Shown: positions 7,656 through 16,576 of the stretch, piece by piece
How positions within the stretch are numbered: the first letter of the stretch is position 1
Layout: every line of letters starts with the position of its first letter
Assembly (NCBI RefSeq): GCF_011947195.1
Contig: NZ_JAATVY010000006.1
Span: 186,001 to 250,000, forward strand
DNA length: 64,000 bases
Source of the DNA: Planosporangium thailandense
GTDB taxonomy: Bacteria; Actinomycetota; Actinomycetes; Mycobacteriales; Micromonosporaceae
Direction of reading: 5' to 3'
Made by a program: the position numbers and the translations under genes
The notes under the pieces: model-generated
Databases searched by the model: none
Seen by the model: only the letters and a program-made list of their open reading frames with translations
What the model was told of the DNA's origin: nothing

Positions 7656-9080
7656 ATGACCGACATCGAAAGACTCGTCCGCCAGGAGTGGGCCGCCGTG
7701 GACGGCGATCGGCGCATCACCGTCGTCGATCCGGCCGACGGTCGCGAACTCTTCGCCGCTCCGGTGTCCGCGCCCACCGAGGTCGAAGCGGCCGTCCACG
7801 CGGCCCGATCCGCCGCGGCGACCTGGGCTCGCACGCCCGCGGCCGAGCGCGCCGCCGCGGTCCACCGCGCCGCCGACGCCGTCGCCGCGCGCGCGGATGA
7901 TCTCGCCCGGCTGACCACCCTGGAGATGGGCAAGCCGCTCGGGGACGCGCGTGGCGGGGTCGACGCGGGCGTGGGCACGCTGCGCCAGTACGCGGAGCTC
8001 GGCCCGGTACACCGTGGTCGGTCACTCAACGGCGGAATCGCCGCCACCGACCTCATGGTGTACGAGCCGCGCGGCGTCGTCGCCGCGATCACCCCGTGGA
8101 ACGATCCGGTCGCGGTCTCCTGCGGACTGATCGGCGCCGCGTTGGTCACCGGCAACACCGTCGTGTACAAGCCGAGCGAGCGCACCCCGGCCACCGGTTG
8201 GCTGTTGGCGCGGATCCTGTCCGAGCACCTCCCCGAGGGCGTGCTCAACCTGCTGCTCGGTGCCGGCGAGACCGGGTCGCTGCTGGTCGGGCAGCCGGTC
8301 GATGTCGTCGCCCACGTCGGGTCCACGGCGACCGGCCGGGCGATCGCCCGCGCGGCCGCTGGCCGCCCCACCAAGGTGCTGCTGGAAAACGGCGGCAACG
8401 ATCCCCTCATCGTCGACGCCGACGTCGACCCCGAGTGGGCCGCGACGCAGGCGGCGCTCGGCTCGTTCGCCAACGCCGGGCAGATCTGCGTGGCGGTCGA
8501 ACGCATCTACGTCCATGAGGCGATCGCGGAACCGTTCCTCGAGGCGCTGGTCGCCAAGGCGCAGGCGCTGCGCACGGGACCGGGGCTGGCCCCGGAGACC
8601 CAGCTCGGCCCGCTGGTCGACCGGCGCATGCGCGACCACGTGCACGCGCACGTGGAGCAGGCGCTCGCCGGCGGCGCGAAACTGCTCGTCGGCGGCGAGG
8701 TGCCGCCGGGGCCGGGCTCCTTCTACCCGGCCACCGTCCTCAGCGGGTGCAATGACGACATGGCCGTCATGCGCGAGGAGACCTTCGGCCCGGTCGCCCC
8801 GGTCGCGGTGGTCGACACGTTCGACGAGGCGCTGGAGCGGGCGTGCGGCGGCGAGTACGGCCTGGCCGCGACGGTCCTCACCCGCGACCTGGCGCACGCC
8901 ACCCGGGCGTGGCGCGAGCTGCCCGCCGGCACCGTGAAGATCAACAACGTGTTCGGCGGTGCGCCGGGCGGCGCCGCGCATCCGCGCCGGGCGAGCGGCC
9001 AGGGGTACGGATACGGGCCGGAACTCCTCGATGAGATGACCCAGACGAAGGTGGTCCACCTCGGCACTCCGCCGCGCTGA
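7656..9080 (+). CDS. NAD(P)-dependent aldehyde dehydrogenase
   Basis: Oxidises an aldehyde to the acid with NAD(P)+. The 474-residue length fits the ALDH superfamily. Motifs: ITPWNDPVA and the cofactor-site KPSERTP, GSTATGRAIA, general-base Glu about 244 in LLENGGNDP, catalytic Cys about 278 in FANAGQICVAVE, and the late EETFGPVAPV. The LENGGNDP glutamate motif, in place of the common LELGGK, suggests a less usual subfamily; the substrate is not deducible. Start ATG 7656 gives the usual N-terminus; a GTG at 7602 is possible. The gene stands alone and ends at a hairpin. Confidence 0.93.
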   Translation: MTDIERLVRQEWAAVDGDRRITVVDPADGRELFAAPVSAPTEVEAAVHAARSAAATWARTPAAERAAAVHRAADAVAARADDLARLTTLEMGKPLGDARGGVDAGVGTLRQYAELGPVHRGRSLNGGIAATDLMVYEPRGVVAAITPWNDPVAVSCGLIGAALVTGNTVVYKPSERTPATGWLLARILSEHLPEGVLNLLLGAGETGSLLVGQPVDVVAHVGSTATGRAIARAAAGRPTKVLLENGGNDPLIVDADVDPEWAATQAALGSFANAGQICVAVERIYVHEAIAEPFLEALVAKAQALRTGPGLAPETQLGPLVDRRMRDHVHAHVEQALAGGAKLLVGGEVPPGPGSFYPATVLSGCNDDMAVMREETFGPVAPVAVVDTFDEALERACGGEYGLAATVLTRDLAHATRAWRELPAGTVKINNVFGGAPGGAAHPRRASGQGYGYGPELLDEMTQTKVVHLGTPPR

Positions 9081-9107
9081 GCGCCGTCACCGCCACGGCG
9101 GCAGACG

Positions 9108-9136
9108 TACGGGCGACGGTTCATCCGTCGCCCGTA
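9108..9136. terminator. Bidirectional terminator hairpin
   Basis: Perfect 12-bp arms TACGGGCGACGG and CCGTCGCCCGTA around a 5-base loop. It sits between the aldehyde dehydrogenase and the convergent small gene ending at 9160. No long T tract, as is common in high-GC genomes. Confidence 0.75.
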
Positions 9137-9159
9137 CCGTACGTCGCCCTCGCCGAGCT

Positions 9160-9411
9160 TCAGCCCTCGCGCATCCGCTGCGGGTCGATCTCCCGGTCGG
9201 GGAACCGGCGCAGGTACTCGCGTTCCAGCTCGGCGGTACGCCGGTCGTGGTGGGCCAGCGCGTCCTCGGAGCCGTGGCGGAACGTCAGGTGCCTGCTGTC
9301 GTGCAGGCTGCGCAGCTCACGCAGCAGGTCGTCGGTGGTCAACGCCGCCGGATCGACGCCGAGCCCGGGCCGGGCCACGTCGCCGGGCGTTTCGTGGTAC
9401 GTCACATCCAT
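9160..9411 (-). CDS. Small conserved actinobacterial protein (DUF6158-like)
   Basis: An 83-residue, highly charged soluble protein rich in helix-formers. Its core (DDLLRELRSLHDSRH, FRHGSEDALAHHDRRTAELE, YLRRFPDREIDP) matches the pattern I remember for DUF6158; that name is from memory. The function is unknown. ATG 9411 is preceded by GGGAGG. It is divergent from the holin-X/DUF3618/DUF4235 operon, with 119 bp between starts, so both may be co-regulated. Confidence 0.8.
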   Translation of the reverse strand: MDVTYHETPGDVARPGLGVDPAALTTDDLLRELRSLHDSRHLTFRHGSEDALAHHDRRTAELEREYLRRFPDREIDPQRMREG

Positions 9412-9530
9412 CACTGTCCTCCCGTCGCGGCAACTGACCCCCACGCATACCCCGCTCGGGCCACTGACATTCCGGGATTAGCACCTGCCACGACGGGGAA
9501 ATATCCGTTAGGGCCCCGAGAGGAGCGACA

Positions 9531-9968
9531 ATGACCGACTTGATCAACGAAGAACGGATCACGCAGCGGGTCGACCACCGCTCCACCGCTGATCTGGTGA
9601 AGCTCGCCTCCGAGCAGATCTCCCACCTGGTCCGCGACGAACTGCGGCTGGCTCAGCTCGAGCTCACCCGCAAGGGCAAGCAGGCCGGCATCGGCGCCGG
9701 CATGTTGGGCGGCGCGGGCGTGATGGCGCTCTACGGGGGCGGCGCCCTCGTGGCGACGGTCGTGCTTCTCCTCGCGATGGTGCTGCCCGCGTGGCTGTCC
9801 GCGCTCATCGTCGCGGTGCTGCTGTTCGCCATGGCCGGCGTGCTGGCGATGATCGGGCGCTCCCGGGTCAAGCGGGCGACCCCGCCCGTGCCCGAGCGGA
9901 CCGTCAGCAGCCTCAAGGAGGACATCGGCACCGTCACGGAGGCTGTGAAGGAGAGGGGATATCGATGA
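9531..9968 (+). CDS. Actinobacterial holin-X family membrane protein
   Basis: A 145-residue protein of the 'putative actinobacterial Holin-X' (phage holin 3_6/DUF1469) family. An amphipathic N-terminal half (LVKLASEQISHLVRDELRLAQ) is followed by two transmembrane helices (about residues 55-78 and 84-108) and a charged tail. Despite the name there is no phage context. These genes usually accompany DUF3618 and DUF4235 genes, as here, in cell-envelope or stress operons. Ribosome site AGAGGAG precedes the ATG. The stop overlaps the next start as ATGA. Confidence 0.9.
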   Translation: MTDLINEERITQRVDHRSTADLVKLASEQISHLVRDELRLAQLELTRKGKQAGIGAGMLGGAGVMALYGGGALVATVVLLLAMVLPAWLSALIVAVLLFAMAGVLAMIGRSRVKRATPPVPERTVSSLKEDIGTVTEAVKERGYR

Positions 9969-10360
9969 CGACGACGCCAGGCGCCTCAGACGGCTCAGCG
10001 GGATCGCGCGCCATCAGGCCTGAGCAGTACGCCCCACCAGCGGATGTGGACGAGCTGCGGGCCGACATCGCGCACACCCGCGCCGAGCTCGGCGAGACCG
10101 TGCAGGCGCTGGCGGCCAAGGTGGACGTCAAGGCCCGCCTGCAGGAGACCAGGCAGGAGGCCAAGGCGCGGGTACGGGAAGGGCTGCAGAACGCCGCCGA
10201 AGAGGCCCGGCTGGCCGCGGTCGAGGCGCCGGAGCGAGCCCAGGAGCTGGCGACTCGCACCGGCCGTGCGGTGCGCCGCAACCCGGTGCCCTTCGTCGTG
10301 GCGGCCGGCGCCGCGGCGCTGATCGTGCTGTTCGTGCGGTGGAGGAGGAGTCGGTGGTGA
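9965..10360 (+). CDS. DUF3618 membrane-anchored protein
   Basis: A 131-residue protein. After a disordered start it has the DUF3618 signature (ELRADIAHTRAELGETVQAL, AAKVDVKARL), a long charged helix likely to form a coiled coil, and a single C-terminal transmembrane helix (FVVAAGAAALIVLFV) followed by basic residues. The function is unknown; it probably sits peripherally at the membrane with its neighbours. It overlaps the upstream gene (ATGA) and the downstream gene (GTGA), implying translational coupling. Confidence 0.9.
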   Translation: MTTTPGASDGSAGSRAIRPEQYAPPADVDELRADIAHTRAELGETVQALAAKVDVKARLQETRQEAKARVREGLQNAAEEARLAAVEAPERAQELATRTGRAVRRNPVPFVVAAGAAALIVLFVRWRRSRW

Positions 10361-10617
10361 CCAAGGTGCTCTACAAGCCCCTCAGCCTCGCCTTCGGCGT
10401 GGCGGGGGGCGTCCTGGCCGGGGTGGTCTTCAAGCAGGTGTGGAAGGTGATCGCCGGTGAGGAGGAGGCGCCTGACGCCACCTCGGAGGAGTACAGCTGG
10501 GCCGAGGTCCTGGCCGCGGCCGCGCTGCAGGGCGCCATCTTCGCCGTGGTGAAGGCGGCGGTCGACCGGAGCGGTGCCGTCGGCGTGCGCCGGTTGACCG
10601 GCAAATGGCCCGACTGA
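10357..10617 (+). CDS. DUF4235 membrane protein
   Basis: An 86-residue protein with two hydrophobic segments (LSLAFGVAGGVLAGVVF and VLAAAALQGAIFAVVKAAV) and the family's FKQVWKVI and RRLTGKWP ends. I choose GTG 10357 because it overlaps the previous stop as GTGA and follows GGAGGAGG; the adjacent GTG 10354 is equally possible. Third gene of a coupled three-gene operon, closed by a strong terminator. The molecular function is unknown. Confidence 0.88.
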   Translation: MTKVLYKPLSLAFGVAGGVLAGVVFKQVWKVIAGEEEAPDATSEEYSWAEVLAAAALQGAIFAVVKAAVDRSGAVGVRRLTGKWPD

Positions 10618-10634
10618 CGATCCGTGGCGTGCCT

Positions 10635-10682
10635 GATCGGGGCGGTGAACCATCCGACGGTTCGCCGCCCCGATCGCGTTTT
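10635..10682 (+). terminator. Rho-independent terminator of the holin-X operon
   Basis: A 17-bp stem (10635-10651 with 10659-10675; one position is a U-G wobble), 7-base loop, then a TTTT run at 10679-10682. One of the most canonical terminators in the window. Confidence 0.9.
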
Positions 10683-10858
10683 GCCAGGTCACCGACCAGG
10701 TTCGGCCCGTTGCCCCGGAATACGCGCCCGCACGCTACCGTTGACCACGTCAGCGCGCAGCTTCCGCGACAGCTCCCGACCATCTCCACCGTCGGTGGTG
10801 TGCTGCGCATTTCCCCCCGGCACCTGCCGCAGACGACACATCCAGGACAATAAGACTT

Positions 10859-12721
10859 ATGCAGACCCGCTCCGACCTCCGCAACGTCGCCATCGTCGCC
10901 CACGTCGACCACGGCAAGACCACCCTGGTCGACGCCATGCTCCGGCAGTCTGGTGCCTGGCACTCCCGGGCCGAGATGGCCGACCGGGTCATGGACTCCA
11001 TGGACCTCGAGCGCGAGAAGGGCATCACGATCCTCGCGAAGAACACCGCGGTCCGGTACCACCGTCCTGATGGTGACGACGTCACCATCAACATCATCGA
11101 CACTCCCGGCCACGCCGACTTCGGCGGCGAGGTCGAGCGGGGGCTGACCATGGTCGACGGGGTCGTCCTGCTGGTCGACGCCAGCGAGGGCCCGCTCCCC
11201 CAGACCCGGTTCGTGCTGCGTAAGGCGCTCCGGGCGCGGCTGCCGATCATCCTCGTCATCAACAAGGTCGACCGTCCGGACGCCCGGATCAAAGAGGTCG
11301 TCGACGACACGTACGAGCTCTTCCTCGACCTCGACGCCGACGAGTCGCAGATCGACTTCCCCATCGTGTACGCCTGCGCCAGGGACGGGCGCGCCTCGCT
11401 CAACCAGCCGGACAACGGCGGCCAGCCGGACTCCGACACCCTCGAGCCGCTGTTCCAGACGCTGCTCGACACGATCCCGGCGCCGTCCTACAACGAAGGC
11501 GCCCCGCTGCAGGCCCACGTCACCAACCTCGACGCCTCGCCGTTCCTCGGACGGCTGGCGCTGTGCCGGGTCCACGAGGGCACCATCCGCAAGGGCCAGA
11601 CGGTGGCCTGGCTGCGCGAGGACGGCTCGACCGAGCGGGTACGCATCTCCGAGCTGCTCATGACCGAGGCGCTGGAGCGCAAGCCGGCCGAGGAGGCGGG
11701 GCCGGGCGACATCATCGCCGTCGCCGGCATCCCCGACATCATGATCGGTGACACGCTCGCCGACGCGGAGAACCCGCAGCCGCTGCCGCGCATCACCGTC
11801 GACGAGCCGGCCATCTCCATGACCATCGGCACCAACACCTCGCCGCTCGCCGGCCGGGTCAAGGGCGCGAAGGTGACCGCGCGGCTGGTCAAGGACCGGC
11901 TCGACCGGGAGCTCATCGGCAACGTGTCGCTGCGCGTCCTGCCGACCGAGCGTCCGGACGCCTGGGAGGTGCAGGGCCGCGGCGAGCTGGCCCTGGCCAT
12001 CCTCGTCGAGCAGATGCGCCGCGAGGGGTACGAGCTGACCGTCGGCAAGCCGCAGGTCGTCACCCGCGAGATCGACGGCAAGACCTGCGAGCCCGTCGAG
12101 CGGCTGACCATCGACGCGCCCGAGGAGTACCTCGGCGCGATCACGCAGCTGCTCGCCACCCGCAAGGGCCGCATGGAGCAGCTGATCAACCACGGCACCG
12201 GCTGGATCCGGATGGAGTGGCTGGTCCCGGCCCGCGGCCTGATCGGCTTCCGGACCGAGTTCCTCACCGACACCCGCGGCACCGGCATCCTGCACCACGT
12301 GTTCGAGTCGTACGAGCCGTGGTTCGGCGAGCTGCGCACCCGCGCGACCGGATCGCTGGTCGCCGACCGCGCCGGGGTGGCCACCCCGTTCGCGATGATG
12401 AACCTTCAGGAGCGCGGCACGCTGTTCGTCGAGCCGACCACCGAGGTGTACGAGGGCATGATCGTCGGGGAGAACTCCCGCGCCGACGACATGGACGTCA
12501 ACATCACCAAGGAGAAGAAGCTCACCAACATGCGCGCCTCGACCAGCGAGGAGACGGAGAAGCTGATCCCGCCGCGCAAGCTGTCGCTGGAGCAGGCCCT
12601 GGAGTTCTGCCGCGAGGACGAGTGCGTGGAGGTCACGCCGGAGACGGTGCGGATCCGCAAGGTCCACCTCGACCAGAAGGAGCGCGAGCGGATCTTCCGC
12701 CGCCGGGCGCACGCCAACTGA
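10859..12721 (+). CDS. typA: Translational GTPase TypA/BipA
   Basis: Ribosome-associated GTPase related to EF-G, involved in 50S assembly and stress adaptation. The 620 residues include the P-loop AHVDHGKTT (about 15-23), switch [17 protein letters not shown] at about 137-140, EF-G-like domains II and III, and the BipA-specific C-terminus with [14 protein letters not shown] and the KKLTNMRAS loop. The short AGGA before ATG 10859 is the likely ribosome site. It is monocistronic, flanked by hairpins on both sides. Confidence 0.98.
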   Translation: MQTRSDLRNVAIVAHVDHGKTTLVDAMLRQSGAWHSRAEMADRVMDSMDLEREKGITILAKNTAVRYHRPDGDDVTINIIDTPGHADFGGEVERGLTMVDGVVLLVDASEGPLPQTRFVLRKALRARLPIILVINKVDRPDARIKEVVDDTYELFLDLDADESQIDFPIVYACARDGRASLNQPDNGGQPDSDTLEPLFQTLLDTIPAPSYNEGAPLQAHVTNLDASPFLGRLALCRVHEGTIRKGQTVAWLREDGSTERVRISELLMTEALERKPAEEAGPGDIIAVAGIPDIMIGDTLADAENPQPLPRITVDEPAISMTIGTNTSPLAGRVKGAKVTARLVKDRLDRELIGNVSLRVLPTERPDAWEVQGRGELALAILVEQMRREGYELTVGKPQVVTREIDGKTCEPVERLTIDAPEEYLGAITQLLATRKGRMEQLINHGTGWIRMEWLVPARGLIGFRTEFLTDTRGTGILHHVFESYEPWFGELRTRATGSLVADRAGVATPFAMMNLQERGTLFVEPTTEVYEGMIVGENSRADDMDVNITKEKKLTNMRASTSEETEKLIPPRKLSLEQALEFCREDECVEVTPETVRIRKVHLDQKERERIFRRRAHAN

Positions 12722-12735
12722 CGCGTCGAGCAGAC

Positions 12736-12771
12736 GGCCGGCGTCACCCCTGCGACAGGGTGGCGCCGGCC
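12736..12771. terminator. Bidirectional terminator hairpin
   Basis: 14-bp stem GGCCGGCGTCACCC with GGGTGGCGCCGGCC (one wobble) and an 8-base loop, between typA and the convergent mannosyltransferase gene. No T tract. Confidence 0.75.
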
Positions 12772-12790
12772 GCCTCGCGCCGGCGGCGCG

Positions 12791-14248
12791 TCAGTCGGGC
12801 CGGGCACGTCTGCGCCGCGCTGCCCACACGGCGAGCGCGACCAGGGCGGCCACCTCGACGACCGCGCCCGGCCAGCGGGTGAGGATGGCGAGGTTGTGGC
12901 TGTCCGGAACGACGACGACGCTGAGCACCGCCACCGCCACGGCGGTGGCGCGCAGGAGCCGGGGGCCGGCCGCCGCCGCGAGCACCGCGGCCGGGGCCGC
13001 CGCGTACCAGGGGTAGACGACCGGCGCCAGCACTACCGTCACGGCCAGCGCCAGGCCCGCCGCGACGGTCACGGACCGGGTACCGCCGGAGCGCACGGCC
13101 CGCCACCAGAGCGCCACGAGCGTCACGGGCAGTACGACGTACAGGGCGCCCGCGCGCACCGCGTCCTCCGTCGCGGGGATCGCGCCGTGAACGCCGGCCA
13201 GCGACAGCGGCCCCGCGGCGACAGCGCCGAGCACGGCGCCGACGGCGCTGGGCGGTGACATCCATGACACCGGCTGGTGGGACACGGGCAGTGCGGTCAC
13301 CCACCCGGCGTCCAACCCGGCGACCACCGTGACGGCGGCGAAGACCGCCACCGCGGCGCCCCCGGCGGAGAGCACCGCTCGCGGCCACCGGCGGCCCGAC
13401 GCCACGGCGAGCAGCACGGCGAACGGCAGCGCGACGACGGCGGTCGCCTTGACCGCGACCGCGAGCCCCAGCAGGGCGCCGGCGGCGACGGCCCGGCCCC
13501 GCGCGGCGACCGCGAGGCCGCCGACGACGAGCCCGACGGTAAGCGCGTCGTGATGCGCGCCGCCGACCAGATGGACCAGCACGACCGGGTTGGCCAGGCC
13601 CAGCCAGAGCGCGACGGCCGGGTCCGCGCCGCAGCGCCGTGCGAGCGCCGGTACGCCGGCCGCGAGCCCGGCCAGGCCGGCGAGCGCGGCCAGGCGCAGC
13701 GCCGCGACGGTGGCCAGCAGCGAGCCGTGCGCAGCCGCGGCGCTGACGAGAACGGCGAGCGGACCGTACGGCGCGGGCTGGTCGCGCCAGATCGGCGGGA
13801 TCGCCGTCAGCCACCGGCACGGCAGGTCCGCCGGCCCCACCCGGTACGGGTCCGCACCGGCGAGGTAGATCTGGCCCTGGCAGGCGTAGGAGTAGACGTC
13901 GTGACTGGCCAGCGGAGCGGCGGCGAGCAGTGGTAGCGCCCACAGCACCGCGGTGACCAGCACGGCGCGTGGGGTGACCCGACCCTCGCGCGCCGCCCGG
14001 CCCACCGCCCACCAGGCGCCGATCAGGACGGCCGCCGCGGTCACCCACAGGGCGAGGCCGATCCCGTGCCAGACCGGCCCGGGCAGCAGGGGCGCCGCCG
14101 GCGTCAGCTGACCCGGATCCTGCCAGGGCAGCGCCCCGACGGTCCACGACAGCAGGGCCATGAGCGCCGTGGCGGCCAGTCCGGCGTACCGCGCCGACGT
14201 GGACCACCCCGTACTCGTCGCGACCGGAGTCGCCGTCGATGCGCTCAC
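12791..14248 (-). CDS. mptB: Polyprenol-phosphomannose-dependent alpha-1,6-mannosyltransferase, MptB-like
   Basis: GT-C fold integral membrane glycosyltransferase that would extend a lipid-linked mannan (lipomannan-type glycolipid) on the outer face, using polyprenyl-phosphate-mannose. The 485 residues hold about 12 hydrophobic segments. Family marks are SHDVYSYACQGQIYLAG (Asp-containing extracytoplasmic loop), DPYRVGPADL, DQPAPYGPL and VVYPWYAAAP. The GTG start at 14248 overlaps the stop of the upstream phosphatase as GTGA, so the two are probably translated together. The exact acceptor in this organism is unknown. Confidence 0.85.
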   Translation of the reverse strand: MSASTATPVATSTGWSTSARYAGLAATALMALLSWTVGALPWQDPGQLTPAAPLLPGPVWHGIGLALWVTAAAVLIGAWWAVGRAAREGRVTPRAVLVTAVLWALPLLAAAPLASHDVYSYACQGQIYLAGADPYRVGPADLPCRWLTAIPPIWRDQPAPYGPLAVLVSAAAAHGSLLATVAALRLAALAGLAGLAAGVPALARRCGADPAVALWLGLANPVVLVHLVGGAHHDALTVGLVVGGLAVAARGRAVAAGALLGLAVAVKATAVVALPFAVLLAVASGRRWPRAVLSAGGAAVAVFAAVTVVAGLDAGWVTALPVSHQPVSWMSPPSAVGAVLGAVAAGPLSLAGVHGAIPATEDAVRAGALYVVLPVTLVALWWRAVRSGGTRSVTVAAGLALAVTVVLAPVVYPWYAAAPAAVLAAAAGPRLLRATAVAVAVLSVVVVPDSHNLAILTRWPGAVVEVAALVALAVWAARRRRARPD

Positions 14249-15057
14249 GGCCGGTCGAGCAGCAGGTCCCGGAGCGCGTCGAGGATGTCGTCGGGGACGC
14301 CCAGGCCGTCGCGCACGTACCGGTCCATGCCGCCGTACCCGCGCTCGACCTCGGCGTACGCCGCCGCCAGGTACTCCGGACGCACCTCCAGCAGCGGCAG
14401 CAGGTGCTCCGGGTGCACCACCCGCCCCTTGGCCCGCATCGCGTTCATGATCGATACGTTGGTCGCCCGCGAGTAGTCGTTGGTCGCGAGGTAATCGGCG
14501 ACGATCGTGTCCCGGTCCACCCCGAGGACTTCGAACAGGATCGCCGTCAGCCAGCCGGTACGGTCCTTGCCGGCGCTGCAGTGGAACAACAGCGGCTCGC
14601 CGGCGGCCTCGCCGATCGTCCGCACCGCCGCACCGAACCCGGCCCTGGCCTGGGCGTCGTTGGCCATCCAGCGGTAGATCTCGACCATCGCACCGGGCGA
14701 GCCGTCGACCGAGGCGGCCGGCGCCGCCACCGCGACGTCGTGGCCCATGAGAACCGCCGACACGTACGTGAACACCGGGTGCTCCGGGTCGAACACCGGG
14801 ATGTGGCGGATGCGGGGCGCCGGGTCGGCGGGCAGGCGATCGGCCGGCGCCGCGTCGATCTCGCTGCGGTCCCGCAGGTCGACGACCCAGGCGAGCTTGC
14901 GCTCCGCCAACGTCGCCACGTCGCCGTCGGTGAGGCGGCCCAGCGCGGTGGAGCGGCTCAGCACGCCCGCGCGCACCCGCGCGCCGCCGGCGGTCACGAT
15001 ACCCCCCAGGTCGCGGGCGTTCGGCGCGCCGATCAGACCCAGTCCACGCTCGAGCAT
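14245..15057 (-). CDS. Tyrosine-protein phosphatase (DSP-like, Y_phosphatase3 type)
   Basis: Cys-dependent phosphatase of the type seen in MptpB/PtpB-like bacterial enzymes, which act on phosphotyrosine or phosphoinositides. The 270-residue product starts with the family's NARDLGGIVTAGG and has the P-loop HCSAGKDRTG with nucleophilic Cys about 160 and the Arg of CX5R six residues later. GGAGGTGGC precedes ATG 15057. No signal peptide is seen, so it is cytoplasmic or exported non-classically. It is coupled to the MptB-like gene, so a role near envelope glycolipid synthesis is inferred. Confidence 0.92.
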   Translation of the reverse strand: MLERGLGLIGAPNARDLGGIVTAGGARVRAGVLSRSTALGRLTDGDVATLAERKLAWVVDLRDRSEIDAAPADRLPADPAPRIRHIPVFDPEHPVFTYVSAVLMGHDVAVAAPAASVDGSPGAMVEIYRWMANDAQARAGFGAAVRTIGEAAGEPLLFHCSAGKDRTGWLTAILFEVLGVDRDTIVADYLATNDYSRATNVSIMNAMRAKGRVVHPEHLLPLLEVRPEYLAAAYAEVERGYGGMDRYVRDGLGVPDDILDALRDLLLDRP

Positions 15058-15173
15058 GCCACCTCCGTTACGTCGTTCCCGTGAGAGACAGCCTGCCTCA
15101 TGTGGCGCGCGACCGTGCGGCCGGCCGGATGTCCGCAGGCCGGCCGGGCCACCTCCGGCCGGCGCGGCGCCGG

Positions 15174-16214
15174 TCAGTCCGAGACCCGGTCCCGGCCGGG
15201 GGACGGGGGTTGCGGTGCGGCAGCCGGCCCGACGAGCTCCCGGCGAGCGACCCGGCGGGACTTGATGAGGCTGGCCACCGCGGTGATCGCGAGTGTACCG
15301 AGGATGGCGGCCAGCGAGAGCTCGATCGAGATCTCGGGCGCCCACGCCACCGGCTCCCCACCGTTGATGAACGGGACGTCGTTGTTGTGCAGTGCCTCCA
15401 GGAACAGCTTGACCCCGATGAAGCCGAGCACGACCGACAGCCCCGCCGACAGGTAGACCATTCGATTGAGAAGATCGCCGAGCAGGAAGTACAGCTGCCG
15501 CAGCCCCATCAGGGCGAACACGTTCGCCGTGAAGACGAGGTAGGGCTCCTGGGTGAGGCCGAAGATGGCGGGGATCGAGTCGAGAGCGAAGATCAGGTCG
15601 GTCGTACCGATCGCGATCATCACGACGAGCATCGGGGTCAGTAGCCGCCGACCGGCCACCACCATCGTCATGTGAGCGTTGTTGTAGCGGTCGGACAGCG
15701 GCAGCACCCGCCGGACCCACCGGATGAACGCGTTCTCCTTGAACTCCTCGTCGTCGCCGTCGCCACCCGCCGCGAGCCTGACGGCCGTGTACACGAGGAA
15801 CGCCCCGAACAGGTAGAACACCCACTCGAAGCGGCTGATCGCGGCCGCCCCGACGGCGATGAACGCGCCCCGCATCAGCAGCGCCAGCCCGATGCCCACC
15901 AGCAGCACCTTCTGCTGAGCGCTGCGGGGCACGGCGAAGCGGGCCATGATGATGACGAAGACGAAGAGGTTGTCCACCGAAAGGCTGTACTCGGTGATCC
16001 AGCCGGCGAAGAACTGGCCGGCGTACTCGCCGCCCTGGAACGCCAACAGGCCCATGCCGAACGCGACCGCCAGGCCCACGTAGAACAGGATCCAGAGCAC
16101 GCACTCGCGGATCGAGGGCTCGTGCGGACGGCGGCCGACGACAGCGAGGTCGAACAGCAGTAACGCGCAGAGGCCGACGAGACTGATCGCCCAGACCGAA
16201 CCCGCGACGTTCAT
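15174..16214 (-). CDS. terC: TerC family membrane protein (probable manganese efflux)
   Basis: Multi-pass membrane protein of the TerC/Alx family, whose members export Mn2+ or load it onto exoenzymes. The 346 residues contain about eight to nine transmembrane segments with the acidic family motifs YSLSVDNLFVF (about residues 70-80) and FALDSIPAIFG, which supply metal-binding Asp/Asn residues. GGAGG lies ahead of ATG 16214. The long leader carries an apparent yybP-ykoY riboswitch, which senses Mn2+ elsewhere; this supports a manganese role over the older tellurite label. Confidence 0.93.
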   Translation of the reverse strand: MNVAGSVWAISLVGLCALLLFDLAVVGRRPHEPSIRECVLWILFYVGLAVAFGMGLLAFQGGEYAGQFFAGWITEYSLSVDNLFVFVIIMARFAVPRSAQQKVLLVGIGLALLMRGAFIAVGAAAISRFEWVFYLFGAFLVYTAVRLAAGGDGDDEEFKENAFIRWVRRVLPLSDRYNNAHMTMVVAGRRLLTPMLVVMIAIGTTDLIFALDSIPAIFGLTQEPYLVFTANVFALMGLRQLYFLLGDLLNRMVYLSAGLSVVLGFIGVKLFLEALHNNDVPFINGGEPVAWAPEISIELSLAAILGTLAITAVASLIKSRRVARRELVGPAAAPQPPSPGRDRVSD

Positions 16215-16231
16215 ACAGAAATCCTCCGGTA

Positions 16232-16281
16232 GGCACGCCACACCGGCGGCACCGGGCAGCGCCCGGTGTGCGGCGGTGTGC
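16232..16281 (-). promoter_or_regulatory. Candidate expression platform of the terC leader
   Basis: Between aptamer and ribosome site the minus-strand transcript can fold a nested stem: the inner CACCGGGC-GCT-GCCCGGTG hairpin lies within outer GCACACC/GGTGTG pairing. It ends about 10 bases before the GGAGG of terC. No T tract is seen, so it may work on translation or by Rho rather than as a simple terminator. Confidence 0.5.
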
Positions 16282-16292
16282 AGTTGTGACTC

Positions 16293-16408
16293 CGGAGGTC
16301 TCTCCCGCCGCCGTTGGTCGGCGACCGGCGACGCCGGGCGACCGGTGGCCCGAAGGCCGAGGCAGCCGTGTTGACGACGTCGTCGCGAGGGAATACTCCC
16401 CTCCCTGC
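16293..16408 (-). ncRNA. yybP-ykoY (manganese) riboswitch
   Basis: Read on the minus strand, the leader shows the three conserved blocks of this aptamer in order: GGGGAGTA after a GGAGG stem strand (near 16404-16394), then GTCGTCAACA (16378-16369), and finally GAGACC (16302-16297) followed by CTCC closing the P1 stem with GGAG. GC-rich helices fill the middle. The class binds Mn2+ and turns on exporter genes. Its position directly upstream of terC is a common genomic context. Boundaries are approximate and no covariance model was run. Confidence 0.85.
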
Positions 16409-16576
16409 TTCACCCATTCTCCCCTATCGCCTTCCGCGTACGCGACCGGCCGGGTAGATCATGACGCGCGTGTCGCGTGTCGGCCGTCACCGACGGGTCC
16501 CGCCCGCCAACACCGCGCGCCGGACCGCATCACCCCGGCGCGGCGCGGCCGCCGTCGACGTGGCAGGCTGGCCGGC

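Noticed and set aside
9531-9968. Prophage, from the Holin-X name
   Set aside because: No integrase, capsid, endolysin or attachment site nearby; this is a chromosomal envelope-protein family.
10430-12712. 760-codon minus-strand frame opposite typA
   Set aside because: Antisense shadow of typA; composition is Leu/Val/Arg/Gly repeats with no domain.
15174-16214. Tellurite-resistance operon
   Set aside because: No terA/B/D/E genes are nearby; the manganese-type leader argues for metal homeostasis.
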